Positions 15,343 through 22,576 of a stretch of DNA of 26,358 nucleotides are shown here, piece after piece; the first letter of the stretch is position 1, and each line of letters begins with the position of its first letter. The DNA is from SYFY01 sp031385325 (lineage in GTDB: Bacteria; Pseudomonadota; Gammaproteobacteria; Pseudomonadales; Azotimanducaceae): NCBI GenBank assembly GCA_031385325.1, contig JANNBJ010000077.1, positions 1 through 26,358 on the forward strand, written 5' to 3'. Below the pieces are notes generated by a model. That model had not been told where the DNA came from, searched no databases, and saw only the letters and a program-made list of their open reading frames with translations. Both the position numbers and the translations under genes were made by a program.

Positions 15343-16446
15343 ATGGAAACAAGGGTTTTGGGTCGCACCGGCGTATCAGTGAGCAAATTCTGCTTTGGCG
15401 CCGGCATGTTCGGGTATTTCGGGAACGCCGATGAAACGCAATGCACGCAGATGGTTCATCGCGCCATCGACGCCGGTATCAACTACTTCGACACGTCTGA
15501 CGTGTACTCGCACGGCGAATCCGAATCGATTCTCGGTAAAGCGCTGCGGGGCAAACGGGATGACGTGATCCTGGCAACCAAGTTCAGCCTGCCGATGGAT
15601 GCCAACCCCAATCATCGAGGCAACTCGCGCCGCTGGATCATGCACGAGGTGGAACAAAGCCTGCGCCGTCTGGGCACGGACTACATCGATCTGTACCAGA
15701 TTCATCGACCGGATGCGTCCACCGACTTCGACGATACGTTGAGCGCACTGACCGACCTGGTGCGTTCCGGCAAGGTCCGCATGCTGGGTTCGTCGACCTT
15801 CCCCGCCGAGCAGATCGTCGAGGCCCAGTGGATTGCACAAAGTCGCAATCGGGAACGGCTGCGCGCCGAACAGCCACCCTACTCCATCTTTGCGCGCCGG
15901 ATCGAAGCCGACGTACTGCCAACCTGCCAGCGTTACGGGATGGGCGTGGTGGTGTGGAGCCCCTTGTCACAAGGATGGCTGACCGGCAAATGGCGCAGGG
16001 GACAGGTGCCCAACGACACCAACCGCCAGAAGCTGCAACCGCACCTGTATGACATGTCGCGGGCCGACAACCAGCACAAGCTGGATCTCATCGAAAAACT
16101 GGACGCGGTGGCGCGAGGTGCAGGTATTACGCTCATGCAGATGGCATTGGCTTTTACCGTCGCACATCCTGCCGTAACCTCGGCCATCATTGGCCCACGA
16201 ACGATGGCGCATCTGGACGGGTTGCTGGAAGCCGCTGACATCGTCCTTGCGGACGACGTCCTCGACAGCATTGATGCGATTGTCCCTCCCGGTGTCACGG
16301 TCAGTCGGGACGACGACGGTTATGTTGCGCCCGAAGTTGCAGACAAAACTTTGCGCCGTCGCAGGTCCGTCGCGGGTATCCACGAGTCCGCGCGCGAGAC
16401 CATGAAAAACATAGAAGCGTACCGGCAGCAACAAGGCAAAGCTTGA
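15343..16446 (+). CDS. Aldo/keto reductase
   Basis: A 367-aa NAD(P)H-dependent oxidoreductase of the aldo/keto reductase superfamily (TIM barrel), in the subgroup related to L-glyceraldehyde 3-phosphate reductase and potassium-channel beta subunits. The catalytic tetrad is visible: Asp50, Tyr55 (FDTSDVYSHGES), Lys80 (ATKF) and His121 (QIHRPD). The C-terminal cofactor segment with AIIGPRTMAHL is present. AAGGAG lies six bases before the ATG, a strong start. The stop is 11 bases before the next gene, so it leads an operon with a zinc alcohol dehydrogenase and a SnoaL-like protein. The substrate is unknown. Confidence 0.93.
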   Translation: METRVLGRTGVSVSKFCFGAGMFGYFGNADETQCTQMVHRAIDAGINYFDTSDVYSHGESESILGKALRGKRDDVILATKFSLPMDANPNHRGNSRRWIMHEVEQSLRRLGTDYIDLYQIHRPDASTDFDDTLSALTDLVRSGKVRMLGSSTFPAEQIVEAQWIAQSRNRERLRAEQPPYSIFARRIEADVLPTCQRYGMGVVVWSPLSQGWLTGKWRRGQVPNDTNRQKLQPHLYDMSRADNQHKLDLIEKLDAVARGAGITLMQMALAFTVAHPAVTSAIIGPRTMAHLDGLLEAADIVLADDVLDSIDAIVPPGVTVSRDDDGYVAPEVADKTLRRRRSVAGIHESARETMKNIEAYRQQQGKA

Positions 16447-16457
16447 GGAGCACATTG

Positions 16458-17564
16458 ATGAAGACTATTCAGGCAGCGCTCGCGACGACCAAAGATGCGC
16501 CATTCACGCTGGAGACCATGGAGCTCGAGTCGCCTCGATCGGATGAACTCCTGGTAAGGCTAGTAGCCACGGGCATTTGCCACACCGATGTCGCGGTCAA
16601 GACCCAATCCGTATTGCTGCCCTTGCCAATGGTGCTTGGTCACGAGGGCGCGGGCATCGTTGAAGCCGTCGGCAGCAGCGCTACGAATTTCAAGGTGGGT
16701 GATCACGTCGTCCTGGCAGGCGATTCGTGCGGACACTGCAATAAATGCCAGTCCGCCCTACCGTCCTACTGCGACGAATTCGTAACAAGAAATCTCACGG
16801 GTTGGCGTATCGATGGCTCATCGCCGATGCATCATCACCATGCACCGATACGAGGCCGATTTGTTGGCCAGTCGTCTTTCGCCACCCACACCGTCGTGCC
16901 AGCCCGCGCCGCAATCAAGGTGCCGACAGATCTGCCGCTGGAGTTACTCGGCCCCCTGGGCTGTGGACTGACCACCGGTGTGGGAACTGTCATCAACGCG
17001 TTGAAACCACCGCCTGGCAGCTCGATCGCGGTGTTCGGTGCCGGTACGGTTGGTCTGGCCGCCGTGATGGGTGCTCGACTCGTTGGTGCCCGCACCATCA
17101 TCGTCATCGATCCAATAGCCTCAAGACGCCAGATGGCGCTCGAAGTTGGCGCGACCATCGCCGTTGACCCTCGCACCGAGGACGTCGTTGATCGCATTCT
17201 CCATGCGACCGGCGGCGGCGCTGATTTTTCGGTTGAGTGTTCCGGTGTGCCAACGGCGATTACCCAGGCCATTGCCTGCCTGGGGCGGCCGGGTTGGTGT
17301 GCCCAGGTTGGAGCGCCTCCAGGTGGCACTCAACTGCCCATCGACATGGATCACATTGGCTTCGGTCGAGGCATTCGCGGAGTCGTGATGGGGGATGCCA
17401 ACACACAGACCTTCGTCCCTTATCTCGCCGCCCTGTATCGCGACGGCCGCCTGCCTTTCGATCGATTCGTGCGCTACTACGATCTGGCTGACATCAATCA
17501 GGCGGTCGCGGACTCCGCCGGCAGTGGGGACGTCATCAAACCCATTCTGCGCATGCCACACTGA
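16458..17564 (+). CDS. Zinc-dependent alcohol dehydrogenase (aryl-alcohol type)
   Basis: A 368-aa medium-chain dehydrogenase. The catalytic zinc ligands are Cys41, His62 (GHEGAG) and Cys169 (GPLGCGLTTG); the structural zinc is held by Cys91, Cys94, Cys97 and Cys105. The Rossmann motif GAGTVG is at 194-199, with an aspartate (VIDP) favouring NAD. Segments such as NLTGWRIDGSS and FVGQSSFATH resemble benzyl/aryl-alcohol dehydrogenases (XylB/AdhC type). An unusual run of four histidines, 125-128, sits in the loop after the structural-zinc lobe. The ATG at 16458 is preferred over an in-frame TTG 15 bases upstream because GAGGAG lies seven bases before it. It follows the aldo/keto reductase in one operon. 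Confidence 0.93.
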   Translation: MKTIQAALATTKDAPFTLETMELESPRSDELLVRLVATGICHTDVAVKTQSVLLPLPMVLGHEGAGIVEAVGSSATNFKVGDHVVLAGDSCGHCNKCQSALPSYCDEFVTRNLTGWRIDGSSPMHHHHAPIRGRFVGQSSFATHTVVPARAAIKVPTDLPLELLGPLGCGLTTGVGTVINALKPPPGSSIAVFGAGTVGLAAVMGARLVGARTIIVIDPIASRRQMALEVGATIAVDPRTEDVVDRILHATGGGADFSVECSGVPTAITQAIACLGRPGWCAQVGAPPGGTQLPIDMDHIGFGRGIRGVVMGDANTQTFVPYLAALYRDGRLPFDRFVRYYDLADINQAVADSAGSGDVIKPILRMPH

Positions 17565-17612
17565 CGCAACGATTCAGTCGCGCCAACAAATCTACATCAC
17601 CGGAGAAATTTT

Positions 17613-18119
17613 ATGGAACCCAAACTGCAGGAATTACTCGACAAACAAGCCTGTGAAGAAGTCATCCTCCGCTACGGGCGAACCCAGGACTGGCTCGATG
17701 ATGCTGGCCAGGACAGCTGCTTCTGGCCGGATGCCGATGTCGACTATGGTTTTTTCAAAGGCACTGGCGCCGAGTTCGTCAAGACTGTGATGGCGCACGA
17801 ACGGGAAGTGCCCAGACGCTGGCACTTGTGTACCAGTGTGATGGTGCAGGTGAACGGCAACTCCGCCAAGGCCGAGTGTTATGGGATCGCTGTAGGCGGC
17901 CGGCAGGTCGACGGCAAGATGCAGTCAAACATGTATGGTGGCCGCTATCTCGACGAACTGCAGAAGCGTTTTGGCTCCTGGCGCATCTCCAAACGGCTGT
18001 ACGTGCTCGACTGGAGTCATCAGTTTCCTGACGCCATGGCCGATACCGCAGGCGCCGATTTTCCGTTGCATGTGCTGAGCATCACCGAGAGCAAACACCC
18101 GCTGTATCGTCGTTTGTAG
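17613..18119 (+). CDS. SnoaL-like (NTF2-fold) protein
   Basis: A 168-aa protein of the SnoaL_4/NTF2-like fold: an N-terminal helix with QACEEVILRYGRTQDWLD, an acidic pocket segment (FWPDADVDYGFFKG), a mid-strand with RRWHLCTSVMVQV and a C-terminal sheet with GRYLDEL and WRISKRLYVLDWS. Relatives are often hydratases, isomerases, small subunits of hydroxylating dioxygenases, or carrier-like proteins in degradation clusters. GGAGA lies seven bases before the ATG. It is the third gene of the plus-strand operon, 48 bases after the alcohol dehydrogenase, and meets the SDR gene convergently. Exact activity cannot be assigned. Confidence 0.85.
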   Translation: MEPKLQELLDKQACEEVILRYGRTQDWLDDAGQDSCFWPDADVDYGFFKGTGAEFVKTVMAHEREVPRRWHLCTSVMVQVNGNSAKAECYGIAVGGRQVDGKMQSNMYGGRYLDELQKRFGSWRISKRLYVLDWSHQFPDAMADTAGADFPLHVLSITESKHPLYRRL

Positions 18120-18160
18120 GCGCGGCTATCGGTGGGGGGCAGTGTCTTGTCGGAGCAACC

Positions 18161-19021
18161 CTAAGAAAACGGTTCAACCAGGGCCTTCATCGCCTCGATC
18201 CTGGCCGGCTCTGCTTCACCACGATAACCGCTGATCACCGCTTGATTGCGCTGATCGACCAATACCCGGAATTCCGGATGACTCACCACCCAGAATCGAT
18301 TTTCCCGAATCGCCGCCAGTGTAAAAGCTGCAAAGTCATCCGGTGACATCGCGCCATCAGGATTACCCGAACCCGCAGCTGGCAGATCCGGCTCGGCATC
18401 GGCATTGCGCAGAGGTTCCGGGCGATTACGCTCGGATGTGGTGAGCGCGGTTGCAATCACTCCAGGGCACAGTACCGACACACCCATGCCGTTGGCTTTC
18501 ATGTCGGCTCGAATCGCTTCAGTCAGGCCGACGACTGCAAACTTGCTGGCGTTATAAATGGCGAGATTGCGCATGCCAACAAGCCCGCCAACGGACGCGG
18601 TATTGATCAGATGCGCTTCACTGCCGTGCCGCATCAATTCAGGCAGAAACGTCTGCACCCCGTTGATGACTCCACCGAGATTGACGCCGAGGACCCAGTC
18701 CCAATCACGATAGCTACGGGTATCAATCGGTCCCGCTGCATTCACACCCGCGTTGTTGAAAACCAGATGTACTGCACCATGTGCGCTGATCGCTGCATCC
18801 CTCGCCGCGGCAAAGGCCACACGATCAGTCACGTCAAGCACGTGGACTGACACTCGACCACCCAACCCGGTAAGCGATTTCCTGGCGCGCTCGAGTGCGG
18901 GGGCCTCAATATCTGCCAGAGCCACATGAGCGCCGACATCAAGCAGTGCGCGGGCAATCGCCAGACCAATGCCACTCGCGCCACCGGTGATGAATGCTGT
19001 CTTGTTCTGAAGCGTGGTCAT
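18161..19021 (-). CDS. Short-chain dehydrogenase/reductase
   Basis: A 286-aa classical SDR. Cofactor motif TGGASGIG at 12-19, structural NNAG at 89-92, and catalytic Asn114, Ser143, Tyr156 and Lys160 (YNASK) are all present. Asp37 after the second beta strand favours NAD over NADP. It is somewhat longer than the usual 250 residues because of a C-terminal extension (about 205-286) typical of a group of uncharacterised SDRs. It is convergent with the aldo/keto reductase-alcohol dehydrogenase-SnoaL operon, 41 bases from its end, and could work on the same intermediates. Confidence 0.92.
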   Translation of the reverse strand: MTTLQNKTAFITGGASGIGLAIARALLDVGAHVALADIEAPALERARKSLTGLGGRVSVHVLDVTDRVAFAAARDAAISAHGAVHLVFNNAGVNAAGPIDTRSYRDWDWVLGVNLGGVINGVQTFLPELMRHGSEAHLINTASVGGLVGMRNLAIYNASKFAVVGLTEAIRADMKANGMGVSVLCPGVIATALTTSERNRPEPLRNADAEPDLPAAGSGNPDGAMSPDDFAAFTLAAIRENRFWVVSHPEFRVLVDQRNQAVISGYRGEAEPARIEAMKALVEPFS

Positions 19022-19111
19022 ACTTGCGATCCGCCGGAAAAATCTGAGGACAGACTTTTACTCAGTCGGGCAGCAAACTCAAATCGGCGTGTAGAACAAC
19101 GGTCGCAGGGT

Positions 19112-19489
19112 TTATTCGAGAATCTTGAGCTTGACGTCTGCACGTCCCTCAAGAAAGAAACCAAGCTCCTTCGCTGCGCGCTTGGTGAGATCGATCGACG
19201 TATTACTGTGCTTCGGAATCCGATCGTTGATTTTCACGATGACACTGCGATCGGTGTCCAGGCTGGTCACCTTGACGCGTGTGCCAAAAGGGAGGGTCTT
19301 GTGAGCAGCCGTCAGGCCGTCCTGCTCGAAGCGCTCGTTGTTTGCGGTACGCCTGCCTTCAAACTTGTCGGCGTAATAAGTGGCAGTGTTGTTGTGGGGT
19401 AACGCGTGTCCGGTGGCTGCATGCGCAGTGCCGGCGAATCCAGTGAGTGCCACCAGTACACCGAGCGCAGACAGTAAATTCGTTTTCAC
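19112..19489 (-). CDS. Short secreted RlpA-like double-psi beta-barrel protein
   Basis: A 125-aa exported protein with a Sec signal peptide (1-24, ending TAHA) and one RlpA/DPBB domain. ATYYADKFEGRRTANNERF (36-54), LTAAHKTLPFGTRVKV (59-74) and KINDR (87-91) are the family blocks. His63 and Asp89 correspond to the residues needed for lytic transglycosylase activity in Pseudomonas RlpA, and Asp100 lies in IDLT. There is no C-terminal SPOR domain and no lipobox, unlike full RlpA. The GTG at 19489 is chosen because it begins the signal peptide and GGGGGA lies nine bases upstream; the frame is open to 19645 but has no further features there. Confidence 0.85.
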   Translation of the reverse strand: MKTNLLSALGVLVALTGFAGTAHAATGHALPHNNTATYYADKFEGRRTANNERFEQDGLTAAHKTLPFGTRVKVTSLDTDRSVIVKINDRIPKHSNTSIDLTKRAAKELGFFLEGRADVKLKILE

Positions 19490-19565
19490 GTGCGGGCATC
19501 CCCCGAAATCATTTTGTTGTCTTCGGACCACTCCTGGCACGTCAGGACAGCAGCGGTCGAGCCGG

Positions 19566-19593
19566 AGTATAGGGAAGTTGTAAGTCGAGGCAA
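19566..19593 (-). promoter_or_regulatory. Candidate sigma-70 promoter for the RlpA-like gene
   Basis: On the minus strand, TTGCCT (19593-19588) and TATACT (19571-19566) are separated by 16 bases and lie about 77 bases upstream of the GTG start. The -35 matches four of six consensus bases and the -10 five of six. Confidence 0.4.
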
Positions 19594-19745
19594 ACCCAAG
19601 TGCACGCTTGATTGCGATGGATATCACAGAAATTGACGCATTCAAGTGAATCTAGTTGACACTTTAAGACGCTTTGAGGATTCGCTGCCCTCGCCAAAGG
19701 CATTCCTGCTGGCTAAGGTAGATCTCCAGCCCAGGGAGCAAGATC

Positions 19746-21305
19746 ATGATCAGCCGCCGTCGCCTGCTTTCAAACTCCACCATCGCTCTGGCCGCCACCG
19801 CTTCGGGATGCGCTGTCACCAGTGGTCGAACCGGATCAGGGTCCGCCCCTGTTTTTGCACACGGTATCGCCAGTGGCGATCCGCTCGGTGATCGCGTCAT
19901 CCTGTGGACTCGGGTCGAGGCATCGAAAGACGCGCTGGTACCCGTGCGTTGGTGGATCGCCAGAGACGAGGCGATGCAGAAGGTCGTCAATGGCGGTGAG
20001 GTCACCGCTCTGCCCTGGCGTGATCACTGCGTAAAAATCGATGCGCTCGGTCTTGAACCCGCGCGCCGATATTTCTATCAGTTCGAATCCGGCGGACAGC
20101 GCAGTATCGTTGGCCGCACTCGCACACTCCCAGCGGCAACCGTGTCCAGCCTCAAGTTTGCCGTCGTTTCCTGCTCGAACTTTCCCTTCGGTTTTTTCAA
20201 CGCCTACGGTCGGATTGCCGCGCGCGAAGATCTCGATGCGGTGTTGCATCTGGGGGACTACATCTACGAGTACGGCCCTGGTGGTTATGGCGATGGCAGC
20301 GAATTCAATCGTGCGCCTCTGCCCGCCAAGGAAATCGTGACGCTGGATGACTACCGCGGTCGACATGCGCAATACAAGTCTGACCAGGACTTGCAGGCAG
20401 CACACGCAAAGCATCCGTGGATCACCATCTGGGATGACCACGAAACCGCTAACAACAGCTGGCGCGATGGCGCCGACAACCACAATCCAGACAAGGGCGA
20501 AGGCAGCTGGGGCGATCGTCGACAAGCGGGTGAGCGGGCCTACTTCGAGTGGATGCCTATTCGTGAAACGCTGGGTGCGCGCGGTTCGTTCACTTACCGG
20601 AGTTTTCGCTTCGGCAATCTCTGCGATCTCATCATGCTCGACACCCGACTGCATGGACGTAGCCAGCAGGTTGTTGCTGAGCAGCGGAAGAATCGGACAC
20701 TAGTGGATGCGGAAGGCCGCACGCTGTTGGGTGCGGATCAACATGCATGGTTGGCGGAGGAGCTACGCGGATCGAAGGCCGCGTCGACTCAGTGGCGCGT
20801 GCTCGGGCAGCAGTGCATGCTCGGGCAACTGCTGGACGCCGAGCGCCAGGTGCTCAATACCGATCAGTGGGATGGTTATCCACACTCGCGTACTGCGCTG
20901 CTCGAGCAACTCAAGGCTGAAGGGATCAACAACACCGTCGTTGTTACCGGCGACATCCACTCGGCCTGGGCCATGGATATCACACCGGATCCATTCAGCG
21001 GTTATGACCCAGGTTCCGGCAAAGGCTCCCTGGCCGTCGAACTGGTCGGCACTTCGGTCACTTCTCCGGGACCATTCGGTTCAGGCGATGACGCCATCGC
21101 CGCCGAGCAGCGAACGATCAAGAACCACCCGCATCTGCACTGGACCAACTTCCGGCATCGTGGCTACTTCACGCTTGACCTGAATGCGGAGCGCGCCAAC
21201 GCGCAATGGTGGGCGGTAGAAACCATCACAGAGCGCAGTGACAAGGAGTCGCGGGTGCACGGGATGCTGACTCAGACCGGCCGCAATCATCTGGAAGTCA
21301 GTTGA
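19746..21305 (+). CDS. PhoD-like alkaline phosphatase/phosphodiesterase, Tat-exported
   Basis: A 519-aa metallophosphoesterase of the PhoD family, acting on phosphate mono- or diesters outside the cytoplasm. The start ISRRRLLSNS followed by an alanine-rich segment is a twin-arginine signal; Cys22 in TASGC could be lipidated, but the lipobox is weak. The PhoD N-terminal domain opens with FAHGIASGDPLGDRVILWTR (37-56). Metal-site motifs are SCS near 142-144, HLGDYIYEY (168-176), WDDHETANN (229-237) and GDIHSAW (402-408). GGGAG lies eight bases before the ATG. Its TGA overlaps the ATG of the epoxide hydrolase (TGATG), so the pair is translationally coupled. Confidence 0.93.
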   Translation: MISRRRLLSNSTIALAATASGCAVTSGRTGSGSAPVFAHGIASGDPLGDRVILWTRVEASKDALVPVRWWIARDEAMQKVVNGGEVTALPWRDHCVKIDALGLEPARRYFYQFESGGQRSIVGRTRTLPAATVSSLKFAVVSCSNFPFGFFNAYGRIAAREDLDAVLHLGDYIYEYGPGGYGDGSEFNRAPLPAKEIVTLDDYRGRHAQYKSDQDLQAAHAKHPWITIWDDHETANNSWRDGADNHNPDKGEGSWGDRRQAGERAYFEWMPIRETLGARGSFTYRSFRFGNLCDLIMLDTRLHGRSQQVVAEQRKNRTLVDAEGRTLLGADQHAWLAEELRGSKAASTQWRVLGQQCMLGQLLDAERQVLNTDQWDGYPHSRTALLEQLKAEGINNTVVVTGDIHSAWAMDITPDPFSGYDPGSGKGSLAVELVGTSVTSPGPFGSGDDAIAAEQRTIKNHPHLHWTNFRHRGYFTLDLNAERANAQWWAVETITERSDKESRVHGMLTQTGRNHLEVS

Positions 21306-22270
21306 TGACTGGAGCATTGCCCGAAATCCAGCGCATTCGAACCAATGGCGTCACACTCGAAGTATACGAAGCCGGTCCGAAGTCCGGCGTTCCAGTAGTG
21401 CTCTGTCACGGCTTTCCGGAACTCGCCTACTCATGGCGATATCAGATCGAAGCTCTCGCCCAAGCCGGATTTCACGTCATCGTCCCGAATCAGCGGGGTT
21501 ATGCGGGCAGTGACAAACCCGCCGACGTGCTGGCCTACGATATCCATCACCTCACAGCCGATCTGACAGGTCTGCTTGATCACTTTGGTTTCGAAAAAGC
21601 GGTGTTCTGCGGACACGACTGGGGTGGTCTGGTGGTGTGGCAGATGCCGCTGCTGCATCCAACGCGGGTCGCGGGTGTTATCGGAGTAGGCGTACCGTTC
21701 CTGCCTCGCGCCGCTGAAGACCCGATCGTCACCTTCAGGCGCATGTGGGGAGAACGCATGTACATCGTCGACTTCCAGCAATCCCTTGAAGCCGATGCGG
21801 TATTCAGCTCGGACCCACTACGGGTATTCGATGTGCTGATGCGCAAGAACCCGCTTTCACTGGCCGATTTCAACAAGCTGCCACACGAAGCCAAAGTGGC
21901 TGATCTCGTCAAACGAATCCAGAGCGGCCCAGGCCAAGGTGAACTGATCGGCTCCATTGAGGATTTGCAGGTCTACGCTGAGACTTTCCGCCGCTCGGGT
22001 TTTACCGGGGCCATCAACTGGTATCGAAACTGGAGCCGTAACTGGTCAACTACCGCGGATGTGCGCCAACACATCAGTGTCCCAGCCTTGTTCATCAAGG
22101 CTGGGAACGATCTGGCGACGGCTGCCATACCCGACATCGAATCCCTGATGGTCGGCCATCTGGACAATATCGAGATCAGGGAAGTTCCGGAGAGCGGACA
22201 CTGGCTGCAACAGGAATATCCACAGGAAGTGAATGCTTTTCTGCTGGAATGGTTGAAGCGACGTTTCTAA
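21305..22270 (+). CDS. Alpha/beta-fold epoxide hydrolase
   Basis: A 321-aa hydrolase opening epoxides to vicinal diols. The oxyanion motif HGFP is at 35-38, the nucleophile Asp105 lies in GHDWGG, the catalytic His299 in SGHW, and Asp269 (GND) is a candidate acid. Tyr153 and Tyr240 in the cap region are the expected epoxide-activating tyrosines. The aspartate nucleophile together with cap tyrosines favours epoxide hydrolase over haloalkane dehalogenase. No signal peptide. The ATG at 21305 overlaps the phoD stop; a TTG one codon upstream is possible but less likely. Confidence 0.92.
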   Translation: MTGALPEIQRIRTNGVTLEVYEAGPKSGVPVVLCHGFPELAYSWRYQIEALAQAGFHVIVPNQRGYAGSDKPADVLAYDIHHLTADLTGLLDHFGFEKAVFCGHDWGGLVVWQMPLLHPTRVAGVIGVGVPFLPRAAEDPIVTFRRMWGERMYIVDFQQSLEADAVFSSDPLRVFDVLMRKNPLSLADFNKLPHEAKVADLVKRIQSGPGQGELIGSIEDLQVYAETFRRSGFTGAINWYRNWSRNWSTTADVRQHISVPALFIKAGNDLATAAIPDIESLMVGHLDNIEIREVPESGHWLQQEYPQEVNAFLLEWLKRRF

Positions 22271-22298
22271 GGAGCCCTTGAACAACTCGCTCCCTGGA

Positions 22299-22457
22299 TC
22301 AAACGCGCTCGGCAAGAACCTGTGCAAGCGCCGATCTTAACAACCGCCAATAGGTTCTGCGAAACAGATAACCCCCTACCAGCAATCCAGGAATCACAAA
22401 CCACATCGAGTGTGAAACGCGGATACCGAGTAAGTACGGCAGCGACAGCGCGATCAA
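22299..22457 (-). CDS. Hydrophobic 52-aa frame, second part of a split small membrane protein
   Basis: A frame of 52 codons from a TTG at 22457 to TGA at 22299. The product has two hydrophobic stretches (about 2-12 and 18-31), an arginine-rich turn (FRRTYWRLLRS) and an amphipathic tail (ALAQVLAERV), a believable membrane protein. The TTG overlaps the TGA of the preceding 29-codon frame as TTGA, so it could be made by termination-reinitiation. It could equally be the C-terminal part of one protein of about 80 residues broken by a frameshift. A competing 77-codon frame covers the same bases. I do not recognise a family. Confidence 0.4.
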   Translation of the reverse strand: MIALSLPYLLGIRVSHSMWFVIPGLLVGGYLFRRTYWRLLRSALAQVLAERV

Positions 22458-22543
22458 GCAGGGCCGCGATCTTTCGTGTGTGGCACTTCACCAAGTTCAC
22501 TGAAGGAGTTCAGGAACAGTTTCTGTGGTGGTATGAGTGGCAT
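22454..22543 (-). CDS. 29-aa frame with strong ribosome binding site after the molybdoenzyme gene
   Basis: ATG at 22543 is preceded by GGGGGAGGAA ending six bases upstream, the best ribosome binding site in this part of the window, 33 bases after the molybdoenzyme stop. The frame encodes only 29 residues (starting MPLIPPQKLF) before TGA at 22454. The quality of the start against the short product suggests either the N-terminal part of a frameshifted gene or a coupled leader for the hydrophobic frame that overlaps it by TTGA. Confidence 0.4.
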   Translation of the reverse strand: MPLIPPQKLFLNSFSELGEVPHTKDRGPA

Positions 22544-22576
22544 ATCGCTTCCTCCCCCGTTGGTCCGGCGCGCGGA

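Noticed and set aside
19656..19684. Perfect TTGACA upstream of the PhoD-like gene
   Set aside because: No acceptable -10 hexamer is found 16-18 bases downstream (best is GATTCG), so I do not call a promoter.
22475..22490. Programmed -1 frameshift signal in the split locus
   Set aside because: The overlap contains ACGAAAGAT and GGCCCT but no X-XXY-YYZ heptamer in the upstream frame, so a canonical slippery site cannot be claimed.
22267..22500. 77-codon minus-strand frame after the molybdoenzyme gene
   Set aside because: It begins at a GTG without a ribosome binding site, its product is cysteine-scattered with no recognisable segment, and it overlaps the better-supported start at 22543 and the hydrophobic frame. 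It is not fully excluded.
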